This document shows positions 17,954 through 27,291 of a stretch of DNA of 64,000 nucleotides, piece after piece. Made by a program: the position numbers and the translations under genes. The stretch lies in assembly GCF_031312535.1 (NCBI RefSeq), contig NZ_CP133594.1, forward strand, positions 2,027,934-2,091,933. Direction: 5' to 3'. The stretch's first letter is position 1. Every line of letters begins with the position of its first letter. This stretch comes from Methanolobus mangrovi. Its GTDB lineage: Archaea; Halobacteriota; Methanosarcinia; Methanosarcinales; Methanosarcinaceae. Below the pieces are notes generated by a model. The model worked only from the letters and a program-made list of their open reading frames with translations, was not told where the DNA came from and made no database searches.

Positions 17954-19888
17954 ATGAGTTACAGCCTTGGCATAGATGCAGGAGGAACGTACACTGATGC
18001 GGTTCTTCTAAAGGATGATGATAACACCATAATCCAATCCAGTAAAGCATTGACAAGCTATCCGAACCCACTTGACGGAATTAAGCAATCCATCGATAGC
18101 TTGGACCCCATATGCCTTCAAAAAGTAAAAGTTGTATCAGTCTCAACTACACTTTCCACAAACAGCATTCTTGAAGGTACAGGTTCTCCTGTTGCCATGA
18201 TACTTATAGGCAACTATGACATCAAACAAGAACTTCCGACAAGGCATTATTTGCAGATTACCGGAGGGCATGACCATAACGGTATTGAAACCAATGACCT
18301 GGACATCGAATCTATCAAATCTTTTGCTCTGGCCGTCAAGGATAAGGTTTCAGCTTTTGCAATATCCTCATACTTTAGTGTCAGGAACCACGATCATGAG
18401 CTTAGGGCAAAAGAACTCATTCTGGAACTCACAGGCCGTCCCGTAGTCTGCAGCTATGAACTTTCCCAGGACCTCGGAGCCTTTGAAAGAGCTGTTACGG
18501 CATTCCTTAATGCACAACTGATACCTGTAACTGAGAGATTCATGAAAACCGTTGAAGCGGAAATAAAATCAAGGGGAATTGATGCAAAGATATTCATGCT
18601 CAAATGTGACGGCTCGGTCATAGGTATCCAAAGTGCTCTTAAAAAACCTATTGAATCCATTTTTTCAGGACCTGCCGGAAGTCTTGTCGGAGCTTCGTTC
18701 CTCTCAAAAAAAGAGACTTGTGCCGTCATAGATGTTGGAGGAACCAGTACAGACATTTCAGTGATATACAATGGTGTTCCTGAAATGAGCGATTCCGGTG
18801 CCGTTGTAGGCGGGTGGAAAACAAGGGTCAAGGCTATACGTATGGAAACATCAGCTATGGGAGGAGACAGCCATGTATGGGTCAAAGGCAAGGATATAAG
18901 CATAGGCCCCAGAAGGGTTATTCCCTTGTCCAGAGCTGCTGTCCTTTACCCGGATTTTCTTGAACAGCTCACGACAAACCCCATTCCTCCAAAGATACGC
19001 CTGGGAATCAACTATCAGCCAACAAAATTCTACCTGAGAACAGACTATGAGACACTTGAAGCCAGCGATGAGGAAAAAGAGGTGCTTGCTGCCGTAAAAA
19101 TGCACCCCACATCAACAACGGAAATATTCAACCAGATAAAAAAATACCCTTCCAGCAAAGTACTGGACAGCCTTATACAAAAGAGACTTTTGCAGCCTAT
19201 CGGTTTTACACTAACTGATGCCTTGCATGTTCTTGGAGAATACACGGAAAGAGATGTTGAAGCTGCAAATATCGGAGCTGATGTACTTGGTTCACTGGCA
19301 GATATGGATAAATACGAGTTTGCCAGCCATGTCAAGAAAGAATTTGCCAAAAACATGGCATGTGACCTCATATCATTCTTCCTTGAAGGAGTGGATAAGG
19401 AAGAAATTCGTAAAATATTTGACATACAATCACCTGCAAAATTCAAAGTAGAAGTTCCGGTAGTACTGATTGGTGGACCTGTAGCTGCTTTTGTAGAAGA
19501 TCTCCAGGAGATACTGGATGCTGAAATTATCCTTCCTGAGTATTCAAGTGTAGGAAATGCTGCCGGTGCACTGGCTGCCAAGGGAATCAGAAGATTTGAG
19601 GTGCTTATAAGACCCGCCTCAATGGCAGCCCCTGACTGGGAATTCCTTGTGTTTTCAGAACATGGAAAAAGCAATTTCTATGAATATCAGGAAGCACTCG
19701 ACTATGCAGTTACCATGGGAGAAACTACAGTTCTTAGTTACATGAAAGATGCCGGGCTGGATTCAAACCATATAAAAATAGATGTTAAAAAAGAGGAAAT
19801 AATTCCATTGGGATGGAAAACACCAATGGAAACAAAGCTTGTTGTACTCGGTGTTGGGAACAGGAATGTTGACCAGGATTGCTATTAA
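17954..19888 (+). CDS. Hydantoinase/oxoprolinase (HyuA)-family ASKHA ATPase, paralog 1
   Basis: A 644-aa protein of the HyuA/oxoprolinase type. ATP-binding motifs are GIDAGGTYTDAV (residues 6-17) and VIDVGGTSTDIS (about 258-270), followed by METSAMGGDSH (about 297-307). No HyuB partner and no Fe-S cysteine pairs are seen. Relatives hydrolyse N-methylhydantoin or 5-oxoproline, or act in acetone carboxylation, all ATP-dependent; the present substrate is unknown. The ATG follows AAGGAGT. It is divergent from mttB and has two close paralogs (23282 and 25238). The 3' end overlaps the stop of the PAS gene by 4 bp, a tight convergence. Confidence 0.8.
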   Translation: MSYSLGIDAGGTYTDAVLLKDDDNTIIQSSKALTSYPNPLDGIKQSIDSLDPICLQKVKVVSVSTTLSTNSILEGTGSPVAMILIGNYDIKQELPTRHYLQITGGHDHNGIETNDLDIESIKSFALAVKDKVSAFAISSYFSVRNHDHELRAKELILELTGRPVVCSYELSQDLGAFERAVTAFLNAQLIPVTERFMKTVEAEIKSRGIDAKIFMLKCDGSVIGIQSALKKPIESIFSGPAGSLVGASFLSKKETCAVIDVGGTSTDISVIYNGVPEMSDSGAVVGGWKTRVKAIRMETSAMGGDSHVWVKGKDISIGPRRVIPLSRAAVLYPDFLEQLTTNPIPPKIRLGINYQPTKFYLRTDYETLEASDEEKEVLAAVKMHPTSTTEIFNQIKKYPSSKVLDSLIQKRLLQPIGFTLTDALHVLGEYTERDVEAANIGADVLGSLADMDKYEFASHVKKEFAKNMACDLISFFLEGVDKEEIRKIFDIQSPAKFKVEVPVVLIGGPVAAFVEDLQEILDAEIILPEYSSVGNAAGALAAKGIRRFEVLIRPASMAAPDWEFLVFSEHGKSNFYEYQEALDYAVTMGETTVLSYMKDAGLDSNHIKIDVKKEEIIPLGWKTPMETKLVVLGVGNRNVDQDCY

Positions 19889-22479
19889 GCACCTGGTTCT
19901 TTTATAAGCGAAGAAATGGAAATGAGGACATCCTGTCCTCCCCAATCTCCAATTGTAAACTTTGACTTGACCGGCACAAGAATCCCCTCCCTGCTAACAA
20001 GAGGAATCTCGCACGTTGATGATTTACCTGCCATTATCTCATCAAGAGTTGAAAGAACATCATCTTCCCAGTCTTCCGGGTAAAGCATGAGGAAATCTTT
20101 CATTTCAAGCTCTTTTTCAGAATAGTTCAGGCTTCGGACCAGAGATTCATTTATGTGAAGTATCTGCCCCTCAATATCCATTATGAAAACCATCTCATCA
20201 AGGGCATCAAGCAGGGAATTAAGGTTGTTTTTGCTTTTTTGGGCACCTGAATCCTTCTTAATCCGGGATATTATGATACCTACCTGATTTGCAATTGTTT
20301 CGATGAGATTTCTTGAGTTTGCCGGTATCTCCAGTTCGGTGTGGGAACCAAGAATAATAGCTGCAACAAGCGAATCATTGAATTTAACGGGTATGAATGC
20401 CATTGCCTGTAATCCCTCATAATCAAGATTCTCAGTATGCATCATCACATTGATCTCATAGAAATACTTGTAAACCGGATAACCGGTTGTGAAAAGACGC
20501 GACATTAAAGTATTAGAACCAAAATGGGATAACGAAGTCACAAAACTTTCAGAAAGACCCCGATAAGCCGTAGCATCAAAATCACCGGTGACCTGATCGA
20601 CTAAGTATATGATACCGGAATCTATTGATTTGGCTTCTAGCGTGAAATCAAGGAGTTTCTCAAATGTTTGCTCAAGACCTGCAGTCTCCCCCAGTACATT
20701 GTCAAGATCACACTCTATACGCATAAAATTATTAGCCTGCTTGCGTTCAGTTATGTCTACAATAATACCCTGAAGGTAATCCACTATACCGTCTTCATCA
20801 TAGTGAAGCATGGTTCTTTCATCAACCCATCTTACTTCACCTGATTTTGTCAGTATCCTGTATTCCTGACTGAAATCTGAAAATCCTTCTTTTGAAGCTC
20901 TCTCTACCCCTTCCCTTACCCTTTGCAAGTCAGAAGGATGGATAATATCACCGTAGATGATCTTTCCTGAAAGGAAATCATTAACTTTGTACCCGAACTG
21001 CCCGATATTGTCTGATACGAATTCCACAGGCCAGTCCTTTTCAGGCTTCCAGAGGAACACTATTGCAGGACTCGAGCTCATGATGGACTCAAGAACCCTG
21101 CGCATCCTGAGTGCTTCATATAAGACTTCGTTTGTATGCTTATACTGGACAAGCTTCCACATACCTTCCATTAGAAGTGTTAGTTGGCGAACATCTGATT
21201 CGTCGTATTCCAATAGTTTGTTAGCCACTCCTGCCACTGCAACTACCTGATCATTATAGAATACAGGGATGGTTACATGCCGAAGCATTTTTTCTTTTGC
21301 TCCCGGGTAGATATCATCAAGATGTTCAGAATCATAATGAGTATTGACAATTACGGGTTTTCTCTCACGTATTGCTTCGCCCCAAAAACCTGTTGACTTT
21401 ACAGGATGGACAAAGCTTTCCCCATTATGGCGCAAATATTCTCCGAGATCATTAGGCCACTGATAGGTTTCAAGCACATTTTCGTCTTCGTTCAAAATTT
21501 CAAGATAACCTATTTTACTATTGGTGAGTTCGACGGCCTTCTGGATAGCATACTCAGCAATTTCATGCATCGGCAAATCCTGCATCTGATAGAGTTTCAA
21601 AAGAGCCTCAAGGCGCATTTCATTCAGATTGATTAATTCCTCATCTTTTTTGCTCTTTGCAACATCTTCCATTATTCCGATACCGCCCAGCAAAGAGCCG
21701 TCATCATCCATAACCGGAGTGAAATTTGCCTTGATGATCATCCTTCTTCCACTTATGCTGGAAATATATTCGCCTTCATAATAACCGGGATTGCCCAGAA
21801 AAACAACATCTACAGCATTTCTCAGTTTTTCATCATTTAGCGATGAAAGAACACTGAATCCAATTATCTTCTTCACAGGTGCTCCAATAATATCCGAGAA
21901 ACTCTTGTTGCAGTGGGTGATAAGACCGTTTTCATCAAAATAGATGATACCCACCGGGGAACTTTCAAATATTACCCTATATTTTTTTCCGGTTTCCAGA
22001 AGTTCTCTCTCAGTGCTCTCAAGTTCGGTATTATCAATGATTATACCCTGGAAATGAGTTATGTTGCCTTCTTCATCCCTTTTTATAAATGACCTTTCAG
22101 TTACCCAGCGTACTTCACCTGATTTTGTCAGTATTCTATAATTAAGGGAGAAATAGGAAGTGTTCTTTTTTTCAGAATGCTTTTTGACCTCAAAATGTAT
22201 TCTTTCAAAGTCATCCGGATGGACGATGTCTCCGTAAAGTAACTTCCCTGTGAGAAATTCTTCCGGATCATAACCTAATTGAATAACATTTCCGGATACA
22301 GATTCAACAGGCCATTGATCTTCTGCTCTCCACAGGAAAGATATTACAGGACTACTATTATAGACAGCTTCAAGTTTCTTGTCTATTGAATAGGGAGTTG
22401 GAGTGGTCTTCCCGTGAGCTTTATTTTCTTCTGACTTTTTAGCAACTGAAATATTTATCACTCCTTGATTTGCATCCAT
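19885..22479 (-). CDS. PAS/GAF multi-domain sensor without a kinase module
   Basis: An 864-aa soluble protein. Order by eye: PAS (about 38-150), PAS (155-270), GAF (about 285-440), PAS (450-560), GAF (570-720), PAS (740-855). PAS 1 and PAS 3 are clearly alike (both with SGEVRWV and a GDI-HP-D pattern) and resemble a PAS domain in the kinase at 46782. There is no histidine-phosphotransfer or ATPase domain after the last PAS; it stops at LISISSLIKEPGA. Related methanogen sensors (MsmS type) continue into a kinase, so this one is either truncated or works by protein contact. Related PAS/GAF proteins can bind heme. Confidence 0.8.
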   Translation of the reverse strand: MDANQGVINISVAKKSEENKAHGKTTPTPYSIDKKLEAVYNSSPVISFLWRAEDQWPVESVSGNVIQLGYDPEEFLTGKLLYGDIVHPDDFERIHFEVKKHSEKKNTSYFSLNYRILTKSGEVRWVTERSFIKRDEEGNITHFQGIIIDNTELESTERELLETGKKYRVIFESSPVGIIYFDENGLITHCNKSFSDIIGAPVKKIIGFSVLSSLNDEKLRNAVDVVFLGNPGYYEGEYISSISGRRMIIKANFTPVMDDDGSLLGGIGIMEDVAKSKKDEELINLNEMRLEALLKLYQMQDLPMHEIAEYAIQKAVELTNSKIGYLEILNEDENVLETYQWPNDLGEYLRHNGESFVHPVKSTGFWGEAIRERKPVIVNTHYDSEHLDDIYPGAKEKMLRHVTIPVFYNDQVVAVAGVANKLLEYDESDVRQLTLLMEGMWKLVQYKHTNEVLYEALRMRRVLESIMSSSPAIVFLWKPEKDWPVEFVSDNIGQFGYKVNDFLSGKIIYGDIIHPSDLQRVREGVERASKEGFSDFSQEYRILTKSGEVRWVDERTMLHYDEDGIVDYLQGIIVDITERKQANNFMRIECDLDNVLGETAGLEQTFEKLLDFTLEAKSIDSGIIYLVDQVTGDFDATAYRGLSESFVTSLSHFGSNTLMSRLFTTGYPVYKYFYEINVMMHTENLDYEGLQAMAFIPVKFNDSLVAAIILGSHTELEIPANSRNLIETIANQVGIIISRIKKDSGAQKSKNNLNSLLDALDEMVFIMDIEGQILHINESLVRSLNYSEKELEMKDFLMLYPEDWEDDVLSTLDEIMAGKSSTCEIPLVSREGILVPVKSKFTIGDWGGQDVLISISSLIKEPGA

Positions 22480-23057
22480 CTTTTTGATTATACATTCGCT
22501 GGGACAGAATTAACGTCGTATAATGGGTTGGATATAAATGATTATTTGTATTTGGCAGATGAAGCATTTTGCCAATATATAATGTTAACGGTTTTGAGTT
22601 TTAATTAATCATACATATAAGTTGTGACCAAAATAAAAAAATGCAGCGTTTGGCCCTTTTCAGTATAAAAAGAACGACGAATACCACTCTTTTCAAAATA
22701 TAAACAAATAGCCAATTACACAAAATATATATGCAGAAACTATTTTAGCTCATTTTCTGATTTAAAAAATAGGCCTTCAGAATAGAACGACTATTTTTGT
22801 ATTAGATCAGAATATAGCACGATTAATTGAACCTGCATGATTTAACTATATATATCTTTCTTTCAGAGATCATAGCCATTATTGTAAATAATTAAAAGAA
22901 TAAACGATATCAATAAGCACATTAAGCTCATAAACTGATTGTGGTAATAATTTGCTACCATGCAAAAATATAAGTACTAGAAATTGCATAAGGAGTAAAT
23001 GAGATTAATCAAATTGTCTTGATTGTAATTGGGTCTATATCATGACACATAATCTCT

Positions 23058-23129
23058 GTAGAAATTCTACCTCCTTCAATTGCTCCTTCGTTTTACCTCC
23101 ACTAAAACAAATAGGAGCAATGTTTCTAC
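23058..23129 (+). promoter_or_regulatory. Leader hairpin before hyuA2
   Basis: Outer arms GTAGAAA (23058-23064) and TTTCTAC (23123-23129) and inner arms ATTGCTCC (23079-23086) and GGAGCAAT (23114-23121) pair to give a two-part stem of 15 bp. It lies about 75 bp after the likely promoter and just before the 37-aa ORF, a layout typical of leader control. Confidence 0.45.
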
Positions 23130-23157
23130 AATAAATTTGTTTTTTGAGGGTTATAGA

Positions 23158-23271
23158 TGTCTTTATCAAAAACAAGATATGTCGAACTTTTTAGTTTTAG
23201 GGTGACTCATTCCCTGAAGAACGCAAGTACTGTTTTCAAGAAAGATAGCCTGAAGGCAAAAAGCACCTAGG
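23158..23271 (+). CDS. 37-aa leader ORF ending in UAG before hyuA2
   Basis: ATG at 23158 follows GAGGG at 8 nt and opens a basic 37-aa peptide beginning MSLSKTRYVELF. It ends at TAG (23269-23271), and the last two bases of this codon are the first two of the AGGAGGT site of hyuA2. If the UAG were read as pyrrolysine, only three more codons would follow before a TGA that overlaps the hyuA2 ATG (TGATG). It could be a leader peptide; there is no proof it is translated. Confidence 0.4.
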
Positions 23272-23281
23272 AGGTACTTTG

Positions 23282-25237
23282 ATGTACTACAGTCTTGGAA
23301 TAGATGCCGGAGGCACTTATACTGATGCTGTGGTGATACGAGATTCTGATGGAAGCATAATAGATTCCACGAAATCCCTTACAACTTATCCGGACCTTTT
23401 GACAGGTATAAAGAATACCTTGGACGGACTGGACCCTCATTTTCTTAAAAATGTCCGTTATGCTTCAGTTTCAACAACACTTGCAACAAACAGTGTTCTT
23501 GAAAAAACAGGATATCCCGTAGGACTTATTCTTGTCAATGATACGGACATACCAAACAGGGCAAAGATAGAACATTTCACTCTTGTAAATGGAGGGCATA
23601 ACAGTGCCGGAAATGAGATCTGCCCTCTTGACATGGACTCTGTCAGGGATTTTGTTCTCAGGGTCAAAAATAAAGTTTCTGCTTTTGCAATCTCATCATA
23701 CTTCAGCGTACGCAATCCCGAACACGAGTTGAAAATCAAGGAACTGATAACTGAACTTACAGGCCTTCCGGTGGTTTGCGGACATGAACTATCACAGGAC
23801 CTTGGAGCGTATGAAAGGGGAGTTACAGCATACCTTAATGCGCAGTTAATCCCTATAGCCAGCCACTTCATGGAAGCCGTCAGTTCCGAAATAGAAAGAA
23901 GGAATATTGATGCAAAGCTTATGATGCTCAAATGTGACGGCTCCGTTGTTAGCATCAGTGAAGCTTTGAAAAAACCTATCGAATCCGTATTTTCAGGACC
24001 TGCGGCAAGTCTTGTCGGAGCAGCCTACCTTTCAGGAAATGAGGATTGCGCCGTCATAGACGTTGGGGGCACAAGCACAGACGTTTCACTGATACACCGA
24101 GGAATACCGCAGCTCAGCGAATCCGGTGCGATTGTCGGAGGATGGCAGACAAAGGTCAAGGCCATACGCATGGAAACATCTGCAATGGGTGGAGACAGCC
24201 ATGTGTGGGTCAGGAACCATGTAGTCAACATCGGTCCGAGAAGAGTAATCCCACTCTGCCTTGCTGCCATTGAATATCCGGAAATCATTGAGAAGCTTAA
24301 ACAGAATCAGGTAATACTCCGTAACCAGATTGGAGAGAACCTGCAACCCACCAAGTTATTTGTCAGGTCCGGACTGCAGGCTCCGGATATCAGTCCTGCA
24401 GAAGAAGAACTGCTATCAAGAATAGGTGACAGGCCACTAACTGTCAGCGATATATACTGGAACGAGAACAGGCTTCCAAATCCAGGAACACTTGACCTGT
24501 TGATTCAAAAAAGGCTTATCAAAGCAATTGGGTTCACACCCACAGATGCCCTGCACGTACTTGGAGAATATAAAGAGTGGAACAGGGATGCATCCTTACT
24601 GGGAGCCGCTATACTGGCAGCACTTTCCGGGATCGATGAAGATGAACTTTGCATCCGGATAAAAAAGGACGTAGCCAGAAACATGGCACTGAACCTTATA
24701 TCTTTCCTGCTTGAGGGAATCAGCAAAGAAGAAATAGAAAAGGTCCTTATGGGGAAATTCTTTGCAAGGTTCAAGGCAGACCTGCCTGTTGTCCTGCTTG
24801 GAGGACCGGTCAAAGCATATGCAGATGAACTTGCAGGTTTCATAGACGCACATATACTGGTGCCAGATCATTGCAGCGTGGGAAATGCGGTCGGTGCTGT
24901 TGCAGGAAAGGGCACAAAAAAGCTTGAGATACTCATTAAAGCGAACTACACTCAATCCAAATATAATCTGAAAACATCATCTTTTGTTACCTTTTTCCCT
25001 GGAGGAAGGGAAGAGTTCGCATCACACCACGAAGCCCTGGAGTTTGGTGAAGAAATGGGAACTAAACTCATCATGAACTATATGGCCGACTCTGGGATGG
25101 ATACCGATGGAGTTAGTATCGATATGCATCGTAATGATATTGTTACGCATGAAGGAGGAATTCCTGTGGAAACAAAACTCATTTTCTCAGGCATTGGCCA
25201 GGCAAGAAAAACAAGAACAACAGTGGAGATAGATTAA
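23282..25237 (+). CDS. Hydantoinase/oxoprolinase (HyuA)-family ASKHA ATPase, paralog 2
   Basis: 651 aa, very like the proteins at 17954 and 25238. GIDAGGTYTDAV near the N-terminus, VIDVGGTSTDVS near residue 260 and METSAMGGDSH near 300 are conserved. As in its paralogs, the C-terminal part has a LGGPV phosphate-like turn and SVGNAVGAV. Start at ATG 23282, 5 nt after AGGAGGT. The next paralog begins directly after the TAA (TAAATG), so they are one operon. Function unknown; see paralog 1 for alternatives. Confidence 0.8.
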   Translation: MYYSLGIDAGGTYTDAVVIRDSDGSIIDSTKSLTTYPDLLTGIKNTLDGLDPHFLKNVRYASVSTTLATNSVLEKTGYPVGLILVNDTDIPNRAKIEHFTLVNGGHNSAGNEICPLDMDSVRDFVLRVKNKVSAFAISSYFSVRNPEHELKIKELITELTGLPVVCGHELSQDLGAYERGVTAYLNAQLIPIASHFMEAVSSEIERRNIDAKLMMLKCDGSVVSISEALKKPIESVFSGPAASLVGAAYLSGNEDCAVIDVGGTSTDVSLIHRGIPQLSESGAIVGGWQTKVKAIRMETSAMGGDSHVWVRNHVVNIGPRRVIPLCLAAIEYPEIIEKLKQNQVILRNQIGENLQPTKLFVRSGLQAPDISPAEEELLSRIGDRPLTVSDIYWNENRLPNPGTLDLLIQKRLIKAIGFTPTDALHVLGEYKEWNRDASLLGAAILAALSGIDEDELCIRIKKDVARNMALNLISFLLEGISKEEIEKVLMGKFFARFKADLPVVLLGGPVKAYADELAGFIDAHILVPDHCSVGNAVGAVAGKGTKKLEILIKANYTQSKYNLKTSSFVTFFPGGREEFASHHEALEFGEEMGTKLIMNYMADSGMDTDGVSIDMHRNDIVTHEGGIPVETKLIFSGIGQARKTRTTVEID

Positions 25238-27163
25238 ATGCAATACAGTCTGGGAATAGATGCCGGTGGAACTTACACAGATGCGGTGATCGTCAGGAAT
25301 TCAGATAGGAGAGTTATCGACTCGAACAAGGCACTTACCACCTATCCCGACCTGCTGGCAGGTATAGAGAATGCCATAGACGGGCTTGACAGCAAATACC
25401 TGCCTGAAGTAAAACTTGTATCAGTATCTACAACACTTGCCACCAATACCATACTTGAGAAAACAGGGTATCCTGTTGCTCTTATTCTTATAGGGAAACA
25501 CACCCTGCCTGCAAATCCGCCAATCGATGATTTCATTGTAGTGAGAGGCGGACACAATGTTACAGGAACCGAAGATGAGACTCTTGATCTTGAAGCTGTC
25601 AGGGAATATGCCCTGAAAGTAAAAGACAGGGTGTCCGCATTTGCTGTTTCCTCATATTTCAGTATCCGAAACCCTGACCATGAAAAGAAAGTAAAGAACA
25701 TTCTCACTGAACTCACAGGACTGCCAATAGTTTGCGGTCATGAACTATCGCAGGACCTGGGAGCCTACGACAGGGGTGTTACGGCATATCTGAATGCACA
25801 GCTTCTTCCCATAGCAGACCAGTTCATCCATGCTATTCTTACTGATATTGAGAAACGCGGGATCAATGCGAAACTCATGATGCTCAAATGTGATGGCTCA
25901 GTGATAGGTATCCATGAAGCCATGGAAAAACCCATAGAGTCCATATTTTCAGGACCTGCTGCCAGTCTGATGGGAGCTTCCTTCCTCTCTAATAATGATA
26001 CGTGTGCGGTTATCGACGTGGGAGGAACAAGCACCGATGTCTCACTGAATCATAATGGATTGCCCGAACTTGTTGATACCGGAGCAGTAGTTGGCGGCTG
26101 GCACACGAAGGTCAAAGCCATACGCATGGAAACTTCCGCAATGGGCGGGGACAGCCACGTTTGGATCAAGAACCGCGGTGTCAATATCGGACCACGCAGG
26201 GTAATACCTCTCTGTCTTGCTGCTGTAAAATATCCGGGATTCATGGACCAGCTCGCATCCGGAAGAACTCCTTCAAGGGTGCAGCTTGCGGAAAATATTC
26301 AGCCCACGAAATTCTTTGTCAGAACAGGCAAAGAGGCGACAAATCTCAGTTCATTTGAAAAGGAGCTTCTTGAAACAATAGGTATAGAACCTGTTTCCAT
26401 TAATGATATTTTCTGGAAGATTGGAAAGCCGATGTCTGCAGACCATGTAGATGCACTGATACAGAAAAGACTTGTCCAGGCAATAGGATTCACACCTACC
26501 GATGTGCTGCATGTACTTGGAGAATACACAAAATGGAACCGTGAAGCCTCACTTACCGGTGCGAAAATCCTTGCAAGACTGACACCCATGGATGAAAATG
26601 AGCTTTGCTTACATATCAAAAAGGAAGTCGCTATCAACATGGCACTCGACCTTATGAGTTTCATGTTCAAGGGTGTTGAAAAATCTGAGATAGAAAAGAT
26701 AATCCGTGGCGAGTTCTTTTCACAGTTCAAAGTGAATGTCCCGGTAGTACTGCTAGGCGGACCTGTGCATTCCTATGTTGAAGAACTTAACAAACTGATA
26801 GAAGCAAACATCATAGTTCCCGAGCACGCAGATGTGGGAAATGCAGTTGGAGCACTTGTAGGAAAAGGTGTCAAGAGTATAGAGATACACATCAAGTCAT
26901 TCTACAAGAAAACAGAAAGGACCATTCTTGTATTCTCTCCAGTGGAAAGAAGGGAGTTCTCTACTTATTCTGAAGCTTTTGAATATGCAAACGAACTCGG
27001 GAAGAAACTGATACTTGAATATATGGAAGAATCAGATATCAAAGCAGAAGACGTTAGTATCGATATCAAACGAGAGGATATTACAATGATCGAAGAAGGC
27101 GGTGCTCCTATTGAAACAAAACTGATCTTCCTTGGAACGGGAATCTCAGATACCGAAAAATGA
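25238..27163 (+). CDS. Hydantoinase/oxoprolinase (HyuA)-family ASKHA ATPase, paralog 3
   Basis: 641 aa, starting at an ATG that follows the stop of paralog 2 with no gap; GGAG inside the upstream gene serves as ribosome-binding site. The same ATPase motifs are present (GIDAGGTYTDAV, VIDVGGTSTDVS, METSAMGGDSH). A pair of adjacent, not fused, ASKHA proteins suggests a hetero-oligomer with paralog 2. No HyuB-like subunit is found. A terminator hairpin overlaps its stop codon, and tRNA-Pyl follows 188 bp later. Confidence 0.8.
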   Translation: MQYSLGIDAGGTYTDAVIVRNSDRRVIDSNKALTTYPDLLAGIENAIDGLDSKYLPEVKLVSVSTTLATNTILEKTGYPVALILIGKHTLPANPPIDDFIVVRGGHNVTGTEDETLDLEAVREYALKVKDRVSAFAVSSYFSIRNPDHEKKVKNILTELTGLPIVCGHELSQDLGAYDRGVTAYLNAQLLPIADQFIHAILTDIEKRGINAKLMMLKCDGSVIGIHEAMEKPIESIFSGPAASLMGASFLSNNDTCAVIDVGGTSTDVSLNHNGLPELVDTGAVVGGWHTKVKAIRMETSAMGGDSHVWIKNRGVNIGPRRVIPLCLAAVKYPGFMDQLASGRTPSRVQLAENIQPTKFFVRTGKEATNLSSFEKELLETIGIEPVSINDIFWKIGKPMSADHVDALIQKRLVQAIGFTPTDVLHVLGEYTKWNREASLTGAKILARLTPMDENELCLHIKKEVAINMALDLMSFMFKGVEKSEIEKIIRGEFFSQFKVNVPVVLLGGPVHSYVEELNKLIEANIIVPEHADVGNAVGALVGKGVKSIEIHIKSFYKKTERTILVFSPVERREFSTYSEAFEYANELGKKLILEYMEESDIKAEDVSIDIKREDITMIEEGGAPIETKLIFLGTGISDTEK

Positions 27164-27190
27164 AGACATAATTAGTCTTCATTTTCTATT
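27161..27190 (+). terminator. Terminator of hyuA2-hyuA3
   Basis: TGAAGAC-ATAATTA-GTCTTCA followed by TTTTCTATTT: a 7-bp stem beginning at the TGA stop, with a T-rich tail. It separates the hyuA transcript from pylT. Confidence 0.65.
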
Positions 27191-27291
27191 TCGCTGCTTT
27201 CTATTATATCTATATTGTGTTTTCAAAATAAGTCACCTTGGTTAAAAACAGAATCATTAGACATTATTAGAAGAGTATACCATTACCTCTT

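Larger units (their letters stand above)
22480..23281 (+). promoter_or_regulatory. Long leader region of hyuA2
   Basis: 800 bp. Near 22480-22520 is the start region of the PAS gene on the minus strand. On the plus strand: ACAAAATATATAT near 22720 (as before hyuA1), a TATA run near 22846, and the shared box GCAAAAATATAAGTACTAG at 22962-22980, the most likely promoter. The leader then holds a long hairpin (23058-23129) and a small ORF (23158-23271). Confidence 0.5.

Noticed and set aside
17954-19888. HyuA-like proteins as extra RamA proteins
   Set aside because: They share the ASKHA fold but lack the C-terminal Fe-S cysteines and RamA-specific motifs, so the same activity cannot be claimed.
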